A DNA stretch of 64,000 nt. Origin: Bacteroidota bacterium (GTDB taxonomy: Bacteria > Bacteroidota > Bacteroidia > 2-12-FULL-35-15). Location of the stretch: assembly GCA_025963715.1 (NCBI GenBank), contig JAOQAG010000010.1, positions 1 to 64,000 of the forward strand, read 5' to 3'. A model generated the notes under the pieces. The model was not told the DNA's origin. It worked only from the letters and a program-made list of their open reading frames with translations, and made no database searches. Made by a program: the position numbers and the translations under genes. Position 1 is the first letter of the stretch. Each line of letters opens with the position of its first letter. This document shows, piece after piece, positions 28,559 through 37,139 of this stretch.

Positions 28559-29428
28559 TCAATAGTGCCACAAATCGCTCTCATATTTAAAAATATTCTC
28601 CTTTATAGATTCAGATTCCAGCACTGCCTCCGTACCGGTTTTGTATTGTGCAATCGTACGGTCATACACATTTGATTCTTTGTAAACGTAGCTCGAAAAC
28701 ATGCGTTTCTCAAACACTTCGTCATAGCTCATGCGCGCAGCATCATTCCAACGGTTAAATACCGCAGATCGCACTAAATAAGGCCGTGCATCCGGAAAAT
28801 AGATCCAGAACAACGGTTTCATTCCCACTACTTCCCCGTCTTCCGACTTTTTTTCGGTCAATGGACAAATTCCAATGATCCTCGCTTCCATTACCGAGCG
28901 CTGTTTGTCAAAAAACCAATCCTCTTTGATCCAGTATTGATAAACACTTTCAGAAGTGATCTCTTTTTTCAGCGGAACAGTAATATAGTTGCCGGGATTA
29001 TTCGCATCCTCCACCTGGTTCGTGGAATCCCACTGAACCAACAAATTGCGGACTTCCTCTCTCGTCATAGGCGTTGTAAACTCATCATCAAACGCCGGAT
29101 TAGCATACGCTGTAAGGTTACTTTCCAGAATCGCGCATTTCAGCACATCAAACAAACTCATTAAACATACCTTGGGCTCGGTCGGATAATACAAGGGTAA
29201 ATTTAATTTCTCACGCAAGTCGAGCACACGCCACGTTCGCTTACTCCACATTACATCTGCTTCCCGCAGACTTGCATAGCTCATCGGGAACGGACGTGCC
29301 GTTCGGTCCATGTGACAAGGGTCGGGCGTTGTTGACGGGCCTGCAACTGATGGTTGTGGCGTACATTGTGCAAACATACCTGCCGACGCTATTAAAAGCG
29401 GCAACAGCATTTTAAATACCAGTTTCAT
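28559..29428 (-). CDS. Gliding motility protein GldN paralogue (GldO-like)
   Basis: SYASLREADVMWSKRTWRVLDLREKLNLPLYYP; KEDWFFDKQRSVMEARIIGICP; shared with the adjacent gene. Confidence 0.9.
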   Translation of the reverse strand: MKLVFKMLLPLLIASAGMFAQCTPQPSVAGPSTTPDPCHMDRTARPFPMSYASLREADVMWSKRTWRVLDLREKLNLPLYYPTEPKVCLMSLFDVLKCAILESNLTAYANPAFDDEFTTPMTREEVRNLLVQWDSTNQVEDANNPGNYITVPLKKEITSESVYQYWIKEDWFFDKQRSVMEARIIGICPLTEKKSEDGEVVGMKPLFWIYFPDARPYLVRSAVFNRWNDAARMSYDEVFEKRMFSSYVYKESNVYDRTIAQYKTGTEAVLESESIKENIFKYESDLWHY

Positions 29429-29599
29429 TTATACCTCCATTGGATTAGTTTCATCCGGATACAGGGAGTGGATAGTATCCGGTAATGAAATAGTTTGTAA
29501 CGAGTAGTCTATTCGTTTTTCATGCAGGATAATAAAACGGAGCAGCAGAAAATTTTATTGTATTTTATAAAAACTGATTTATTGTGCAACACACATAAT

Positions 29600-29636
29600 A
29601 AAAAAACAGCCCTTACAAATGAATGTAAGGGCTGTC
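29600..29636 (-). terminator. Intrinsic terminator after gldN
   Basis: ACAGCCCTTACA-AATGAA-TGTAAGGGCTGT followed on minus strand by a T-run. Confidence 0.85.
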
Positions 29637-29654
29637 CTTCTATTTTTTATTTCA

Positions 29655-30539
29655 CTAGAAGTGGAACAAATCGTGCTCCCACGTGAATATATCGTTTTTC
29701 ACGCGATCAGATTCCAATAAAGCATCCAAACCTGTTTTATACTCAATGATCGTTCTGTCATACACGTTTGATTCTTTACGAACAAAACTTGAAAACATAC
29801 GTTTCCAGAAAATATCTTCCAGGGTTCTGCGCTCAGCGTCGTTGTGACGCATGAACACTTCCTGGTTTGCAAATACGGGGCGTGCTTCAGGGAAATAGAT
29901 CCAGAACAGAGGATTGTCACCACCGGTAGACTCACCTGTTTCTGTTTTCTTTTCAACCACAGGACATAGTCCAATGATCCGCACATCCATTACCGAACGT
30001 TGTTTGTCAAAAAACCAATCCTCTTTGATCCAGTATTTCCAGATTTTATCGGAAGTGTAATCAATGTCTTTTGTAGGTGCCGAAATAAATGTTCCCGGAT
30101 TATTCGGATCCTCAGCCTGGGCTGTTGAATCCCAGTGAACTAATTTTTTCTCGATTTCACTTTTGGTCATGTCGTAACGAAACTCATCATCCAAAGCAGC
30201 ACGGTCAAAACAAGTGATCGTACCATCTTTTATTGCCGCATCCTTGATTACGTCAAATAAACTTTTTCTGTCCAAAATTGGCTGAGCAGGGTAATACAAA
30301 GGATGATTGATTTTTTCACGAAGATCGATCACACGCCAAACACGTTTGCTCCACATTACATCTGCTTCACGCAAATGCGCATAAGGAATTGCACGTCTGG
30401 TGCGCGTATTCTCTTTAGTGTAAACACCATCAGGATATTTAGGCGCCTTAGGCGCAACTACTTCCTGGGCGTAGTTATTAATTGTCATTACTGAAACAAT
30501 TAATGCTACTAAGAAAAATTTTAATTTTTTCATGATCAT
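29655..30539 (-). CDS. gldN: Type IX secretion / gliding motility protein GldN
   Basis: YAHLREADVMWSKRVWRVIDLREKINHPLYYPAQP; follows gldM. Confidence 0.95.
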   Translation of the reverse strand: MIMKKLKFFLVALIVSVMTINNYAQEVVAPKAPKYPDGVYTKENTRTRRAIPYAHLREADVMWSKRVWRVIDLREKINHPLYYPAQPILDRKSLFDVIKDAAIKDGTITCFDRAALDDEFRYDMTKSEIEKKLVHWDSTAQAEDPNNPGTFISAPTKDIDYTSDKIWKYWIKEDWFFDKQRSVMDVRIIGLCPVVEKKTETGESTGGDNPLFWIYFPEARPVFANQEVFMRHNDAERRTLEDIFWKRMFSSFVRKESNVYDRTIIEYKTGLDALLESDRVKNDIFTWEHDLFHF

Positions 30540-30555
30540 TCCTTTTAATACTATT

Positions 30556-32157
30556 TTATTTGATTTTTAATACACAACCCGGTATTGAACGAACTCCTTC
30601 CGGAGCCTGCACTTTTACCTGTTCGATCAAAACTTTACCGCCTGATTTTGCTCTTGTCAATAGATCTCTCATCTGTCCGGTTACTCCCGGGCCAGTTGCC
30701 GAATAATCAACGAAAGCACCGTTTACGTTCATCGACATAACCCATGATACAACAGGGAATTTTAAATCGAATACGAAATCTTCCAGTTTCGGGATCAATC
30801 CGGCTGCAGATTGCAACTCACCTTTGCTTACTTTTCCATCACCTGTAACACCGGCAAATGAAGCCGTCGGGCTAGGCACTTTTTTTACACGGAACACCAC
30901 TGGCACTCCCATTGGCTTGGTAGTACCGTCTTTTTGAGCAACCGATACAGAGATTTTACATTCACCCGGAGTAGTTACTCTCACAGTGTAATGTCCTTGC
31001 CCTAAATCCTTGATTGATCCTCCTGACATAGATGGTTTTACCTGTGAAGGACCTGCACCTGCAACAGAAATGTCAACAGGGTTATCCACACCAATGTAAA
31101 ATACGTTCATCTTTGTTGGTGAAATAGCCAATGATGGTTTTGCCACCATGTAACTTCCACTGAACGGATATGATTTCATACTCCCGTCCGGTGCCTGTAC
31201 TTCAATATTACCTTTGTACTCCTGGAAACCTTCAGCACCTGTATGTGCTACGAATTTACCAACACCTTCTGCTACCTGTACATTCGGTTGACCATCTACT
31301 TTTACAGTAGGATTCTGAGCAGAGTTATGTGCAGAGATAAAGATATCCGCAGTGTAATCATCACCCTGCATGATATAGTCGGAATGAGCTACAACTTTAG
31401 CTTCAACCTTGTCGAAAGCGAAATCCTGTCCGGCTACTGATTTTAACAGTAAGCTAACCACATCGCTTTCTGCATTTCTGATGTCGTTCTTGATCGCAGC
31501 AAAAATACACATATCAGCTGCCATTGTTGTGTGATCGAAGTTATTGAACTCCCAATGCACTTTTCCGTCATCGGTAGTTACATCATCAATATCCAACCCA
31601 AGCTTAACGCTTTTTACTTCTTTTTGGTAGGTTTTTATCTGTTCAGGCCCCAGGCCTTTCGGCGTTTGTAAAATATTGTCTTTAAATGCTTTTATAGCAT
31701 TTTTCAACTTAATAGCGGGAGCATCAGCAGCCGGTTCTTCCGGATTGTCACCTAATAAATAATGCGTTGGCTTATCATAATTATCCTTGCTATCCAATGC
31801 TGCTAAATGGAATGTATCAGACTCAATCCCTTTTGTGATGCCCTGAACCCGTGAATATAATTCAGAACGGATATCATCCACCATTTTGCAAAGGCTATCA
31901 GCTTCCTTTTGCACTTCCAATGCTTTCGCATTAAAGTGCTCCGTTTTAGCTTTGCTATCCTGCATTGATTGTTTAAATTTAGCGTAGAGCGCTTTGTTTT
32001 TACCTTCAAAAACCGAATTGGTTGTATTCAAGCCATTCTCTACGATAACGAAGGCATTCAGAATTTCTTTGGATACGTTAAGTGCCAACAGTGCTGTTAA
32101 CACCAGGTACATCATACCAATCATCTTCTGCCTTGGAGTTTCTTTACCACCTGACAT
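30556..32157 (-). CDS. gldM: Type IX secretion motor protein GldM
   Basis: MSGGKETPRQKMIGMMYLVLTALLALNVSKEILNAFVIVENGL. Confidence 0.97.
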   Translation of the reverse strand: MSGGKETPRQKMIGMMYLVLTALLALNVSKEILNAFVIVENGLNTTNSVFEGKNKALYAKFKQSMQDSKAKTEHFNAKALEVQKEADSLCKMVDDIRSELYSRVQGITKGIESDTFHLAALDSKDNYDKPTHYLLGDNPEEPAADAPAIKLKNAIKAFKDNILQTPKGLGPEQIKTYQKEVKSVKLGLDIDDVTTDDGKVHWEFNNFDHTTMAADMCIFAAIKNDIRNAESDVVSLLLKSVAGQDFAFDKVEAKVVAHSDYIMQGDDYTADIFISAHNSAQNPTVKVDGQPNVQVAEGVGKFVAHTGAEGFQEYKGNIEVQAPDGSMKSYPFSGSYMVAKPSLAISPTKMNVFYIGVDNPVDISVAGAGPSQVKPSMSGGSIKDLGQGHYTVRVTTPGECKISVSVAQKDGTTKPMGVPVVFRVKKVPSPTASFAGVTGDGKVSKGELQSAAGLIPKLEDFVFDLKFPVVSWVMSMNVNGAFVDYSATGPGVTGQMRDLLTRAKSGGKVLIEQVKVQAPEGVRSIPGCVLKIK

Positions 32158-32235
32158 AGTTTATATTAGTTTTCTTAAATTTATAATTAGTTAAATTATC
32201 CAACAATAATGAAGAGTTCCAACATTCTTCATTAA

Positions 32236-32263
32236 AAAAAATAATAGGCGAACGCCTATTATT
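32236..32263 (-). terminator. Intrinsic terminator-like hairpin overlapping the gldL stop, upstream of gldM
   Basis: Minus strand AATAATAGGCGTTCGCCTATTATT then TTTTTT. Confidence 0.7.
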
Positions 32264-33047
32264 TTCTCATTGCGGTAAGCATATTACCGTAAATTGTGTT
32301 CAATGATTCTAAGTTATTAGACAACTGACCAATTTGTTCTTTGTATTTTTTGGTATCGTCAACTGAATCATTCAGATTTTTCATCAAATCAGATAAACCT
32401 TCGTAGAATTTAGAAGTTGCTTTTAAATGATCGTTAGAACCTTGCAATTGCAATTCATACGATGCATTTAATGCTGATAAATTTTTAGAAACTTTAACGA
32501 TCTGCTCACCTAAAGAAGCGCTGTCATCATTTGTTACAGCTAATCCCATTAAGGATTCAGCAGCTTTAGAATATGCGCCGGATAATGTAGCAACATTTTT
32601 AGAAGCTGATTGTACACTTGATACATATTCATTTGTAGCAACAGAAGCATCAGTAATGTTTGAAAGCTTACCAGCCTGATCGCTTAAAGAACGCATACCT
32701 TCGCCTAAGCTTGCAATAAGCTCGGGTCCAATCTTCGCATCTTCCAGCATATTATCCAACTGCTCAGTAATCGTTCCTTTGTCTTCTTCAATTTTATCGT
32801 GTTCTTTTTCACCTTCTTCACCATGCATTCCTGCTAATTCAGGATAAACCAAACTCCAATCCACCTCTTCGTGTGGTGGCTCAAATGCCGAGAAAAAGAA
32901 GATAACTGCCTCTGTAGATAATCCAACAACAAGCATTGGACCCGCACCCGGCCAGTGCATAATTTTAAACATCGCTCCAACGATTACAATTGCCGCACCA
33001 AATCCGTATAATTTGGCCATGAAACTTTTCCATTTTTTACCACCCAT
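32259..33047 (-). CDS. gldL: Type IX secretion motor protein GldL
   Basis: KLYGFGAAIVIVGAMFKIMHWPGAGPMLVVGLSTEAVIFFFSAFEPPHEE. Confidence 0.97.
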   Translation of the reverse strand: MGGKKWKSFMAKLYGFGAAIVIVGAMFKIMHWPGAGPMLVVGLSTEAVIFFFSAFEPPHEEVDWSLVYPELAGMHGEEGEKEHDKIEEDKGTITEQLDNMLEDAKIGPELIASLGEGMRSLSDQAGKLSNITDASVATNEYVSSVQSASKNVATLSGAYSKAAESLMGLAVTNDDSASLGEQIVKVSKNLSALNASYELQLQGSNDHLKATSKFYEGLSDLMKNLNDSVDDTKKYKEQIGQLSNNLESLNTIYGNMLTAMRK

Positions 33048-33112
33048 AATTTTAAAAGTTTAAAAGTTAATTAATAATTGATTATTTAGTTTAGATTAGA
33101 GATTACTACATA

Positions 33113-34558
33113 TTAAAAGCCTTCACCCGGAGCATCGCCTCTGTTACGGCCAAGGTAAGTTTGAACACAACGGAACCCAACATAACATTTTGCAGTGTCC
33201 TGGTATTCATAAGTTCTCGTACTGGTTTGCAGATAGTATCCAACATCTTTCCACGAACCACCTCTGATTACTTTACGTTTTAACACGTTTGCTTCATTAT
33301 CCTGAGCTTCATAAACATAATCAGGATTCAAGTCATGGTCAAAATCGTAAGCCGATTCATCAAATGCATTGCTGGTCCACTCTGCAGCATTACCTGCCAT
33401 ACAATACAAACCGTAATCATTTGGATTGTAAGATGCAATTTTCACAGTATGGAATCCACCGTCATCGATATAAGAACCACGCATTGGTTTAAAGTTACCT
33501 AAGAAACATCCGAGGGCATTTCTGATATAAGGACCGCCCCAAGGGTATGGACTTAATGCATTTCCACCACGTGCTGCGTATTCCCACTCTGATTCTGTAG
33601 GTAAACGGAAGTCATTTACATAAGACTGGCCATTACCTAATAACCAGTTGTTAAATAATTGGGTTCTCCACACACAAAATGCGCGTGCTTGTTTCCAGGT
33701 TACACCTACTACAGGATAATCATCATATGCCACGTGCCAAAAGTACATATTGGTCATTGGCTCATTGAATGAATACGTAAAGTCATGCACCCATGCTAAT
33801 GTATCAGGATAAACATTGATCACATCTTTTACAATGAATACACTTCTGTCTTTGTCTTTTGTTTCTCTTACACTGTAATTCCCCTGACCATCAGAAATTG
33901 CATCTTTTACATCATAATGTCCTAATGTTTTATTATCGCCAACGCTGGTTGACTGACCGCCGTTTAAGAAATCACGTCCTTTATCATCCGGAGTTTTAGA
34001 AGGCTTGAAACGGTTGCTTTTCTGAGCTGCCAAACGCAAATTGATCCAGTAATATTCGTAATTCAGTTTACGTGTATCAATTTCTCTTCTTCTGTAATAG
34101 CGTTCTTCAGGAGGTAAATACATAAATTCCAATACCTCTCTCACATCCTGATCATCATACGCAATTTCTTCATCCCAGTTTACCAATGGAGGATCGATTG
34201 GTTGTTCGTAATCATCTGTTTCTACTCCATGCTCTGCTCTTCCGTCTTCAAACAATGCTTTATGAGCAATTGAATCTCTTACCCAATAAACAAACTGACG
34301 GTACTCGTTATTTGAAATTTCTGTCTGGTCGATGTAAAAAGCCTGAACGGAAACCGTCTTCGACTTTGTGGTGTGTGCATAAGGAGTATCCTCATCACTT
34401 GGCCCCATATTGTAACTACCCATTGGGATGTACAACATTCCGAACGGATCGATATCGAACCATTCATCACGAGGGTGAACACCTACAAGTTCTCCAGTGC
34501 CTTTATTACAACTACTAGCTAAGGCAATAACAGAACTTAACAAGAGCAATTTTTTCAT
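33113..34558 (-). CDS. gldK: Gliding motility lipoprotein GldK (FGE-sulfatase fold)
   Basis: Lipobox LASSCNKG; RLPTESEWEYAARGG, VIRGGSWKD, GFRCVQTYLGR; upstream of gldLMN. Confidence 0.96.
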   Translation of the reverse strand: MKKLLLLSSVIALASSCNKGTGELVGVHPRDEWFDIDPFGMLYIPMGSYNMGPSDEDTPYAHTTKSKTVSVQAFYIDQTEISNNEYRQFVYWVRDSIAHKALFEDGRAEHGVETDDYEQPIDPPLVNWDEEIAYDDQDVREVLEFMYLPPEERYYRRREIDTRKLNYEYYWINLRLAAQKSNRFKPSKTPDDKGRDFLNGGQSTSVGDNKTLGHYDVKDAISDGQGNYSVRETKDKDRSVFIVKDVINVYPDTLAWVHDFTYSFNEPMTNMYFWHVAYDDYPVVGVTWKQARAFCVWRTQLFNNWLLGNGQSYVNDFRLPTESEWEYAARGGNALSPYPWGGPYIRNALGCFLGNFKPMRGSYIDDGGFHTVKIASYNPNDYGLYCMAGNAAEWTSNAFDESAYDFDHDLNPDYVYEAQDNEANVLKRKVIRGGSWKDVGYYLQTSTRTYEYQDTAKCYVGFRCVQTYLGRNRGDAPGEGF

Positions 34559-34599
34559 TTTTTTTGTTTTAGTTTATATTAAACCCCTTTTTGTTAAAA

Positions 34600-34635
34600 A
34601 AATCATCACACTGTTAAAAAATAGTATGATGATTT
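34600..34635 (-). terminator. Putative terminator between porP/sprF and gldK
   Basis: AAATCATCACACT/AGTATGATGATTT stem (1 mismatch) followed on minus strand by a T-run. Confidence 0.6.
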
Positions 34636-34697
34636 AGAAAAGAAAATAGGGTAGTTTAAACGGTACTTATGCGTAAAAGTTACAAATTTATTATTTT

Positions 34698-35678
34698 TTA
34701 CAAGAACCTTACGTTCTGGTGGCTTTGTCTGTGTGGCGGCTTTTCGAATTTTTGACAGAAACCTAACATGATTTCATGTGTTCCATTGCTGTATGTTTTA
34801 ATCTGAGACAATGTAACATCGTAAGAATAACCGAATTTAACTGTTGTCTGATTGTTTTTCAACGGCCACTCTAAACCTGCCATGATTGGAATAGCATCTG
34901 TTAAACGGTAAGAAACACCAACAAACACCATATTTCTCCATTTTGCCAGCAAGTTGATATCCACCTGTGTTGAAGAAGCATCCGATTTAGTTAATACACC
35001 CGGTGTTAAGCTGAAATCTCTTCCGATATCAAATCTGTAACCAGCCATGATATAATAGTGACGTGCCATCTGGTATTGAAAATCATATACTCCGGTTGCA
35101 GCGCTTCCACCTGAATTGCTCAATGTTTGATCAGGTAAGTGAAGTGATGACAAACCAACATACAATCTGTTTGTATTATCTGTAAAATACAATCCGAAAC
35201 CAACATCATAAGTGGTTGCAGAAGTACCGCCCCAGGGAATCGACTGATCTGTACCAGGAGTAGCAGATGTTGTTCCGTCAGGAGCAATAAAATTGCCTTT
35301 AATAGACTTTTGAATCATCCCTGCATCAAGACCAATGCCTAAAGTACCCAACCCTCCAAGCGACAAATGGTATGAATAGGACAATTTAGCCTTTAACGTT
35401 TTATCAAAACCTAACTGGTCCTGGTCAACTGTTAAACCAATTCCACCACCCAGGATCTTACCATAATCCAAGCTGATCAGCGCCGTCTTAGGAGCTCCAG
35501 GGAAACTTGTCCACTGCTGACGGTAAAAGATGGTTCCACATAAGGCATGGTTAATACCTGTGTAGCCTGGATTTACAGACAGCTTGTTAAACATGTTCAT
35601 ACTGAATTGCGCGTCCTGCTGAGCAAAGGCGATCAATCCGGTAATCGATAAAGCAATAGTAGTAAGGGTTTTTTTCAT
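34698..35678 (-). CDS. PorP/SprF family type IX secretion membrane protein
   Basis: AQQDAQFSMNMFNKLSVNPGYTGINHALCGTIFYRQQWTSFPGAPKTALISLDY. Confidence 0.94.
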   Translation of the reverse strand: MKKTLTTIALSITGLIAFAQQDAQFSMNMFNKLSVNPGYTGINHALCGTIFYRQQWTSFPGAPKTALISLDYGKILGGGIGLTVDQDQLGFDKTLKAKLSYSYHLSLGGLGTLGIGLDAGMIQKSIKGNFIAPDGTTSATPGTDQSIPWGGTSATTYDVGFGLYFTDNTNRLYVGLSSLHLPDQTLSNSGGSAATGVYDFQYQMARHYYIMAGYRFDIGRDFSLTPGVLTKSDASSTQVDINLLAKWRNMVFVGVSYRLTDAIPIMAGLEWPLKNNQTTVKFGYSYDVTLSQIKTYSNGTHEIMLGFCQKFEKPPHRQSHQNVRFL

Positions 35679-35811
35679 GTTTTACTTCTTAAAAGTTAAC
35701 AATTTTTTGTTGCTTAGTTATGATTGTTAGGTCGCTAAATTAAGTATTATGTTTATAAAAACAAATTTTTTAAACATTTTATTGTTCATAGCTATATTTT
35801 TTTCTCAAAGA

Positions 35812-37074
35812 CTAACCTAATTTTTGAAATGTCTGCCACCATTTGTCCGGCATTTCGTCCTGGCAAGCGGTTTCATAATCGCTGTAAGAGCATGGTACCA
35901 TGTGATGCCGCTCGAACTTGATCTTGTGATTTACCGGATATGGTACGTCCATCCACCACCTGTCGCTCTTGTTGCTCTTGTAAAATACAATCTCGTGCTC
36001 GTGGTTGGTAATGGATACGCGGTATTTGGTGTATTCCGATTTATCAACGATCGGGTAATCCTGCTTGCGGTTATAAAACCCATCAATAAAGTACCAGATC
36101 ATTTGTGCAGCAAGGTGTGCCGTTTGTTTGTTATTGTCGAATGCGGGGTTAATCTCATAAAATCCGATGGAAGAGAGTTTATCGCTCATTCCGGCGTAGC
36201 GTGTGATCTGGCAGGCTTCCTCTCCATAAAAACCGTTGGGTGATGCATTTCCATTACCGGGCGCATCACTCTGCCGGATGGACGAAACATCAAAACTGAC
36301 AACATCTGCATTGCGGACAATGGGTTCTACATTTTCGATGTGTTTGCGGACATGGCCCAGGCGGTGTGCATCAAAATAAAGTTTATCCATGAGCCCGATA
36401 GCATTCTGCTCCACAAAATAAGTTTGAAAACCTACGTTGCTGTAGTTGAACAGGATGTTGGGCTTGTGTAAAATGATCTTGCTTAAATAACTTTGCGAAT
36501 TGAGCTCTTTGTCGCCATCACCAATATCGAAGGCAGAATCAACGGAAACGATGTTGATGGTTTGCTCCATTTTCTGATACGCCAGGTAGTTGCAATAGGT
36601 AAGATCCTGAGACCCCCCGATGACGATGGGAATGATATTTTTTTTGAGTAATTGCGCGAGCACATCGGTTACGGCAAAGTAGGTATCTTCAATGGTATTG
36701 CCTTTGCGGATGTTGCCAAGATCGGCAATTTTTGAGGAATAATTCCCCTGAAATAACCTGTAAAGATTTTCGCGGACATAATCGGCAGCTAGTCCGCAAC
36801 CCTCATTATTAACCGCTTTGCGGTCTTCTTCCACTCCGATGATAGCAAGCTGCATGCCTTCCAACTCCGGAAAATCATCTGCCTGCACGTAAGCTTTGAT
36901 CAGCTTACCATAGGAAGATGCGGTGTACAGGCTGGCGCCGGTAAACTGAGCTATATCGATTGGTGTGAAGTATTCCTGCATAATACCGATAAATTTTACA
37001 ATCGTAAATTCTTCCTGTTCCTTAGACGGACCTGTTTTATTTGGTTGCCTGTACGACAAACGCAGATAAAACAA
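35812..37074 (-). CDS. Arginase/formimidoylglutamase family protein
   Basis: IIPIVIGGSQDLTYCNYLAYQ, SFDVSSIRQSDAPGN, GFYEINPAFDNNKQTAHLAAQMIWYFIDGF. Confidence 0.88.
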   Translation of the reverse strand: MFYLRLSYRQPNKTGPSKEQEEFTIVKFIGIMQEYFTPIDIAQFTGASLYTASSYGKLIKAYVQADDFPELEGMQLAIIGVEEDRKAVNNEGCGLAADYVRENLYRLFQGNYSSKIADLGNIRKGNTIEDTYFAVTDVLAQLLKKNIIPIVIGGSQDLTYCNYLAYQKMEQTINIVSVDSAFDIGDGDKELNSQSYLSKIILHKPNILFNYSNVGFQTYFVEQNAIGLMDKLYFDAHRLGHVRKHIENVEPIVRNADVVSFDVSSIRQSDAPGNGNASPNGFYGEEACQITRYAGMSDKLSSIGFYEINPAFDNNKQTAHLAAQMIWYFIDGFYNRKQDYPIVDKSEYTKYRVSITNHEHEIVFYKSNKSDRWWMDVPYPVNHKIKFERHHMVPCSYSDYETACQDEMPDKWWQTFQKLG

Positions 37075-37139
37075 GCGTTATTCTTTCGGATTTAATTCTA
37101 TAACTGCGTGTTGCTGTAAAAGGAACACGATTTTTGCAT

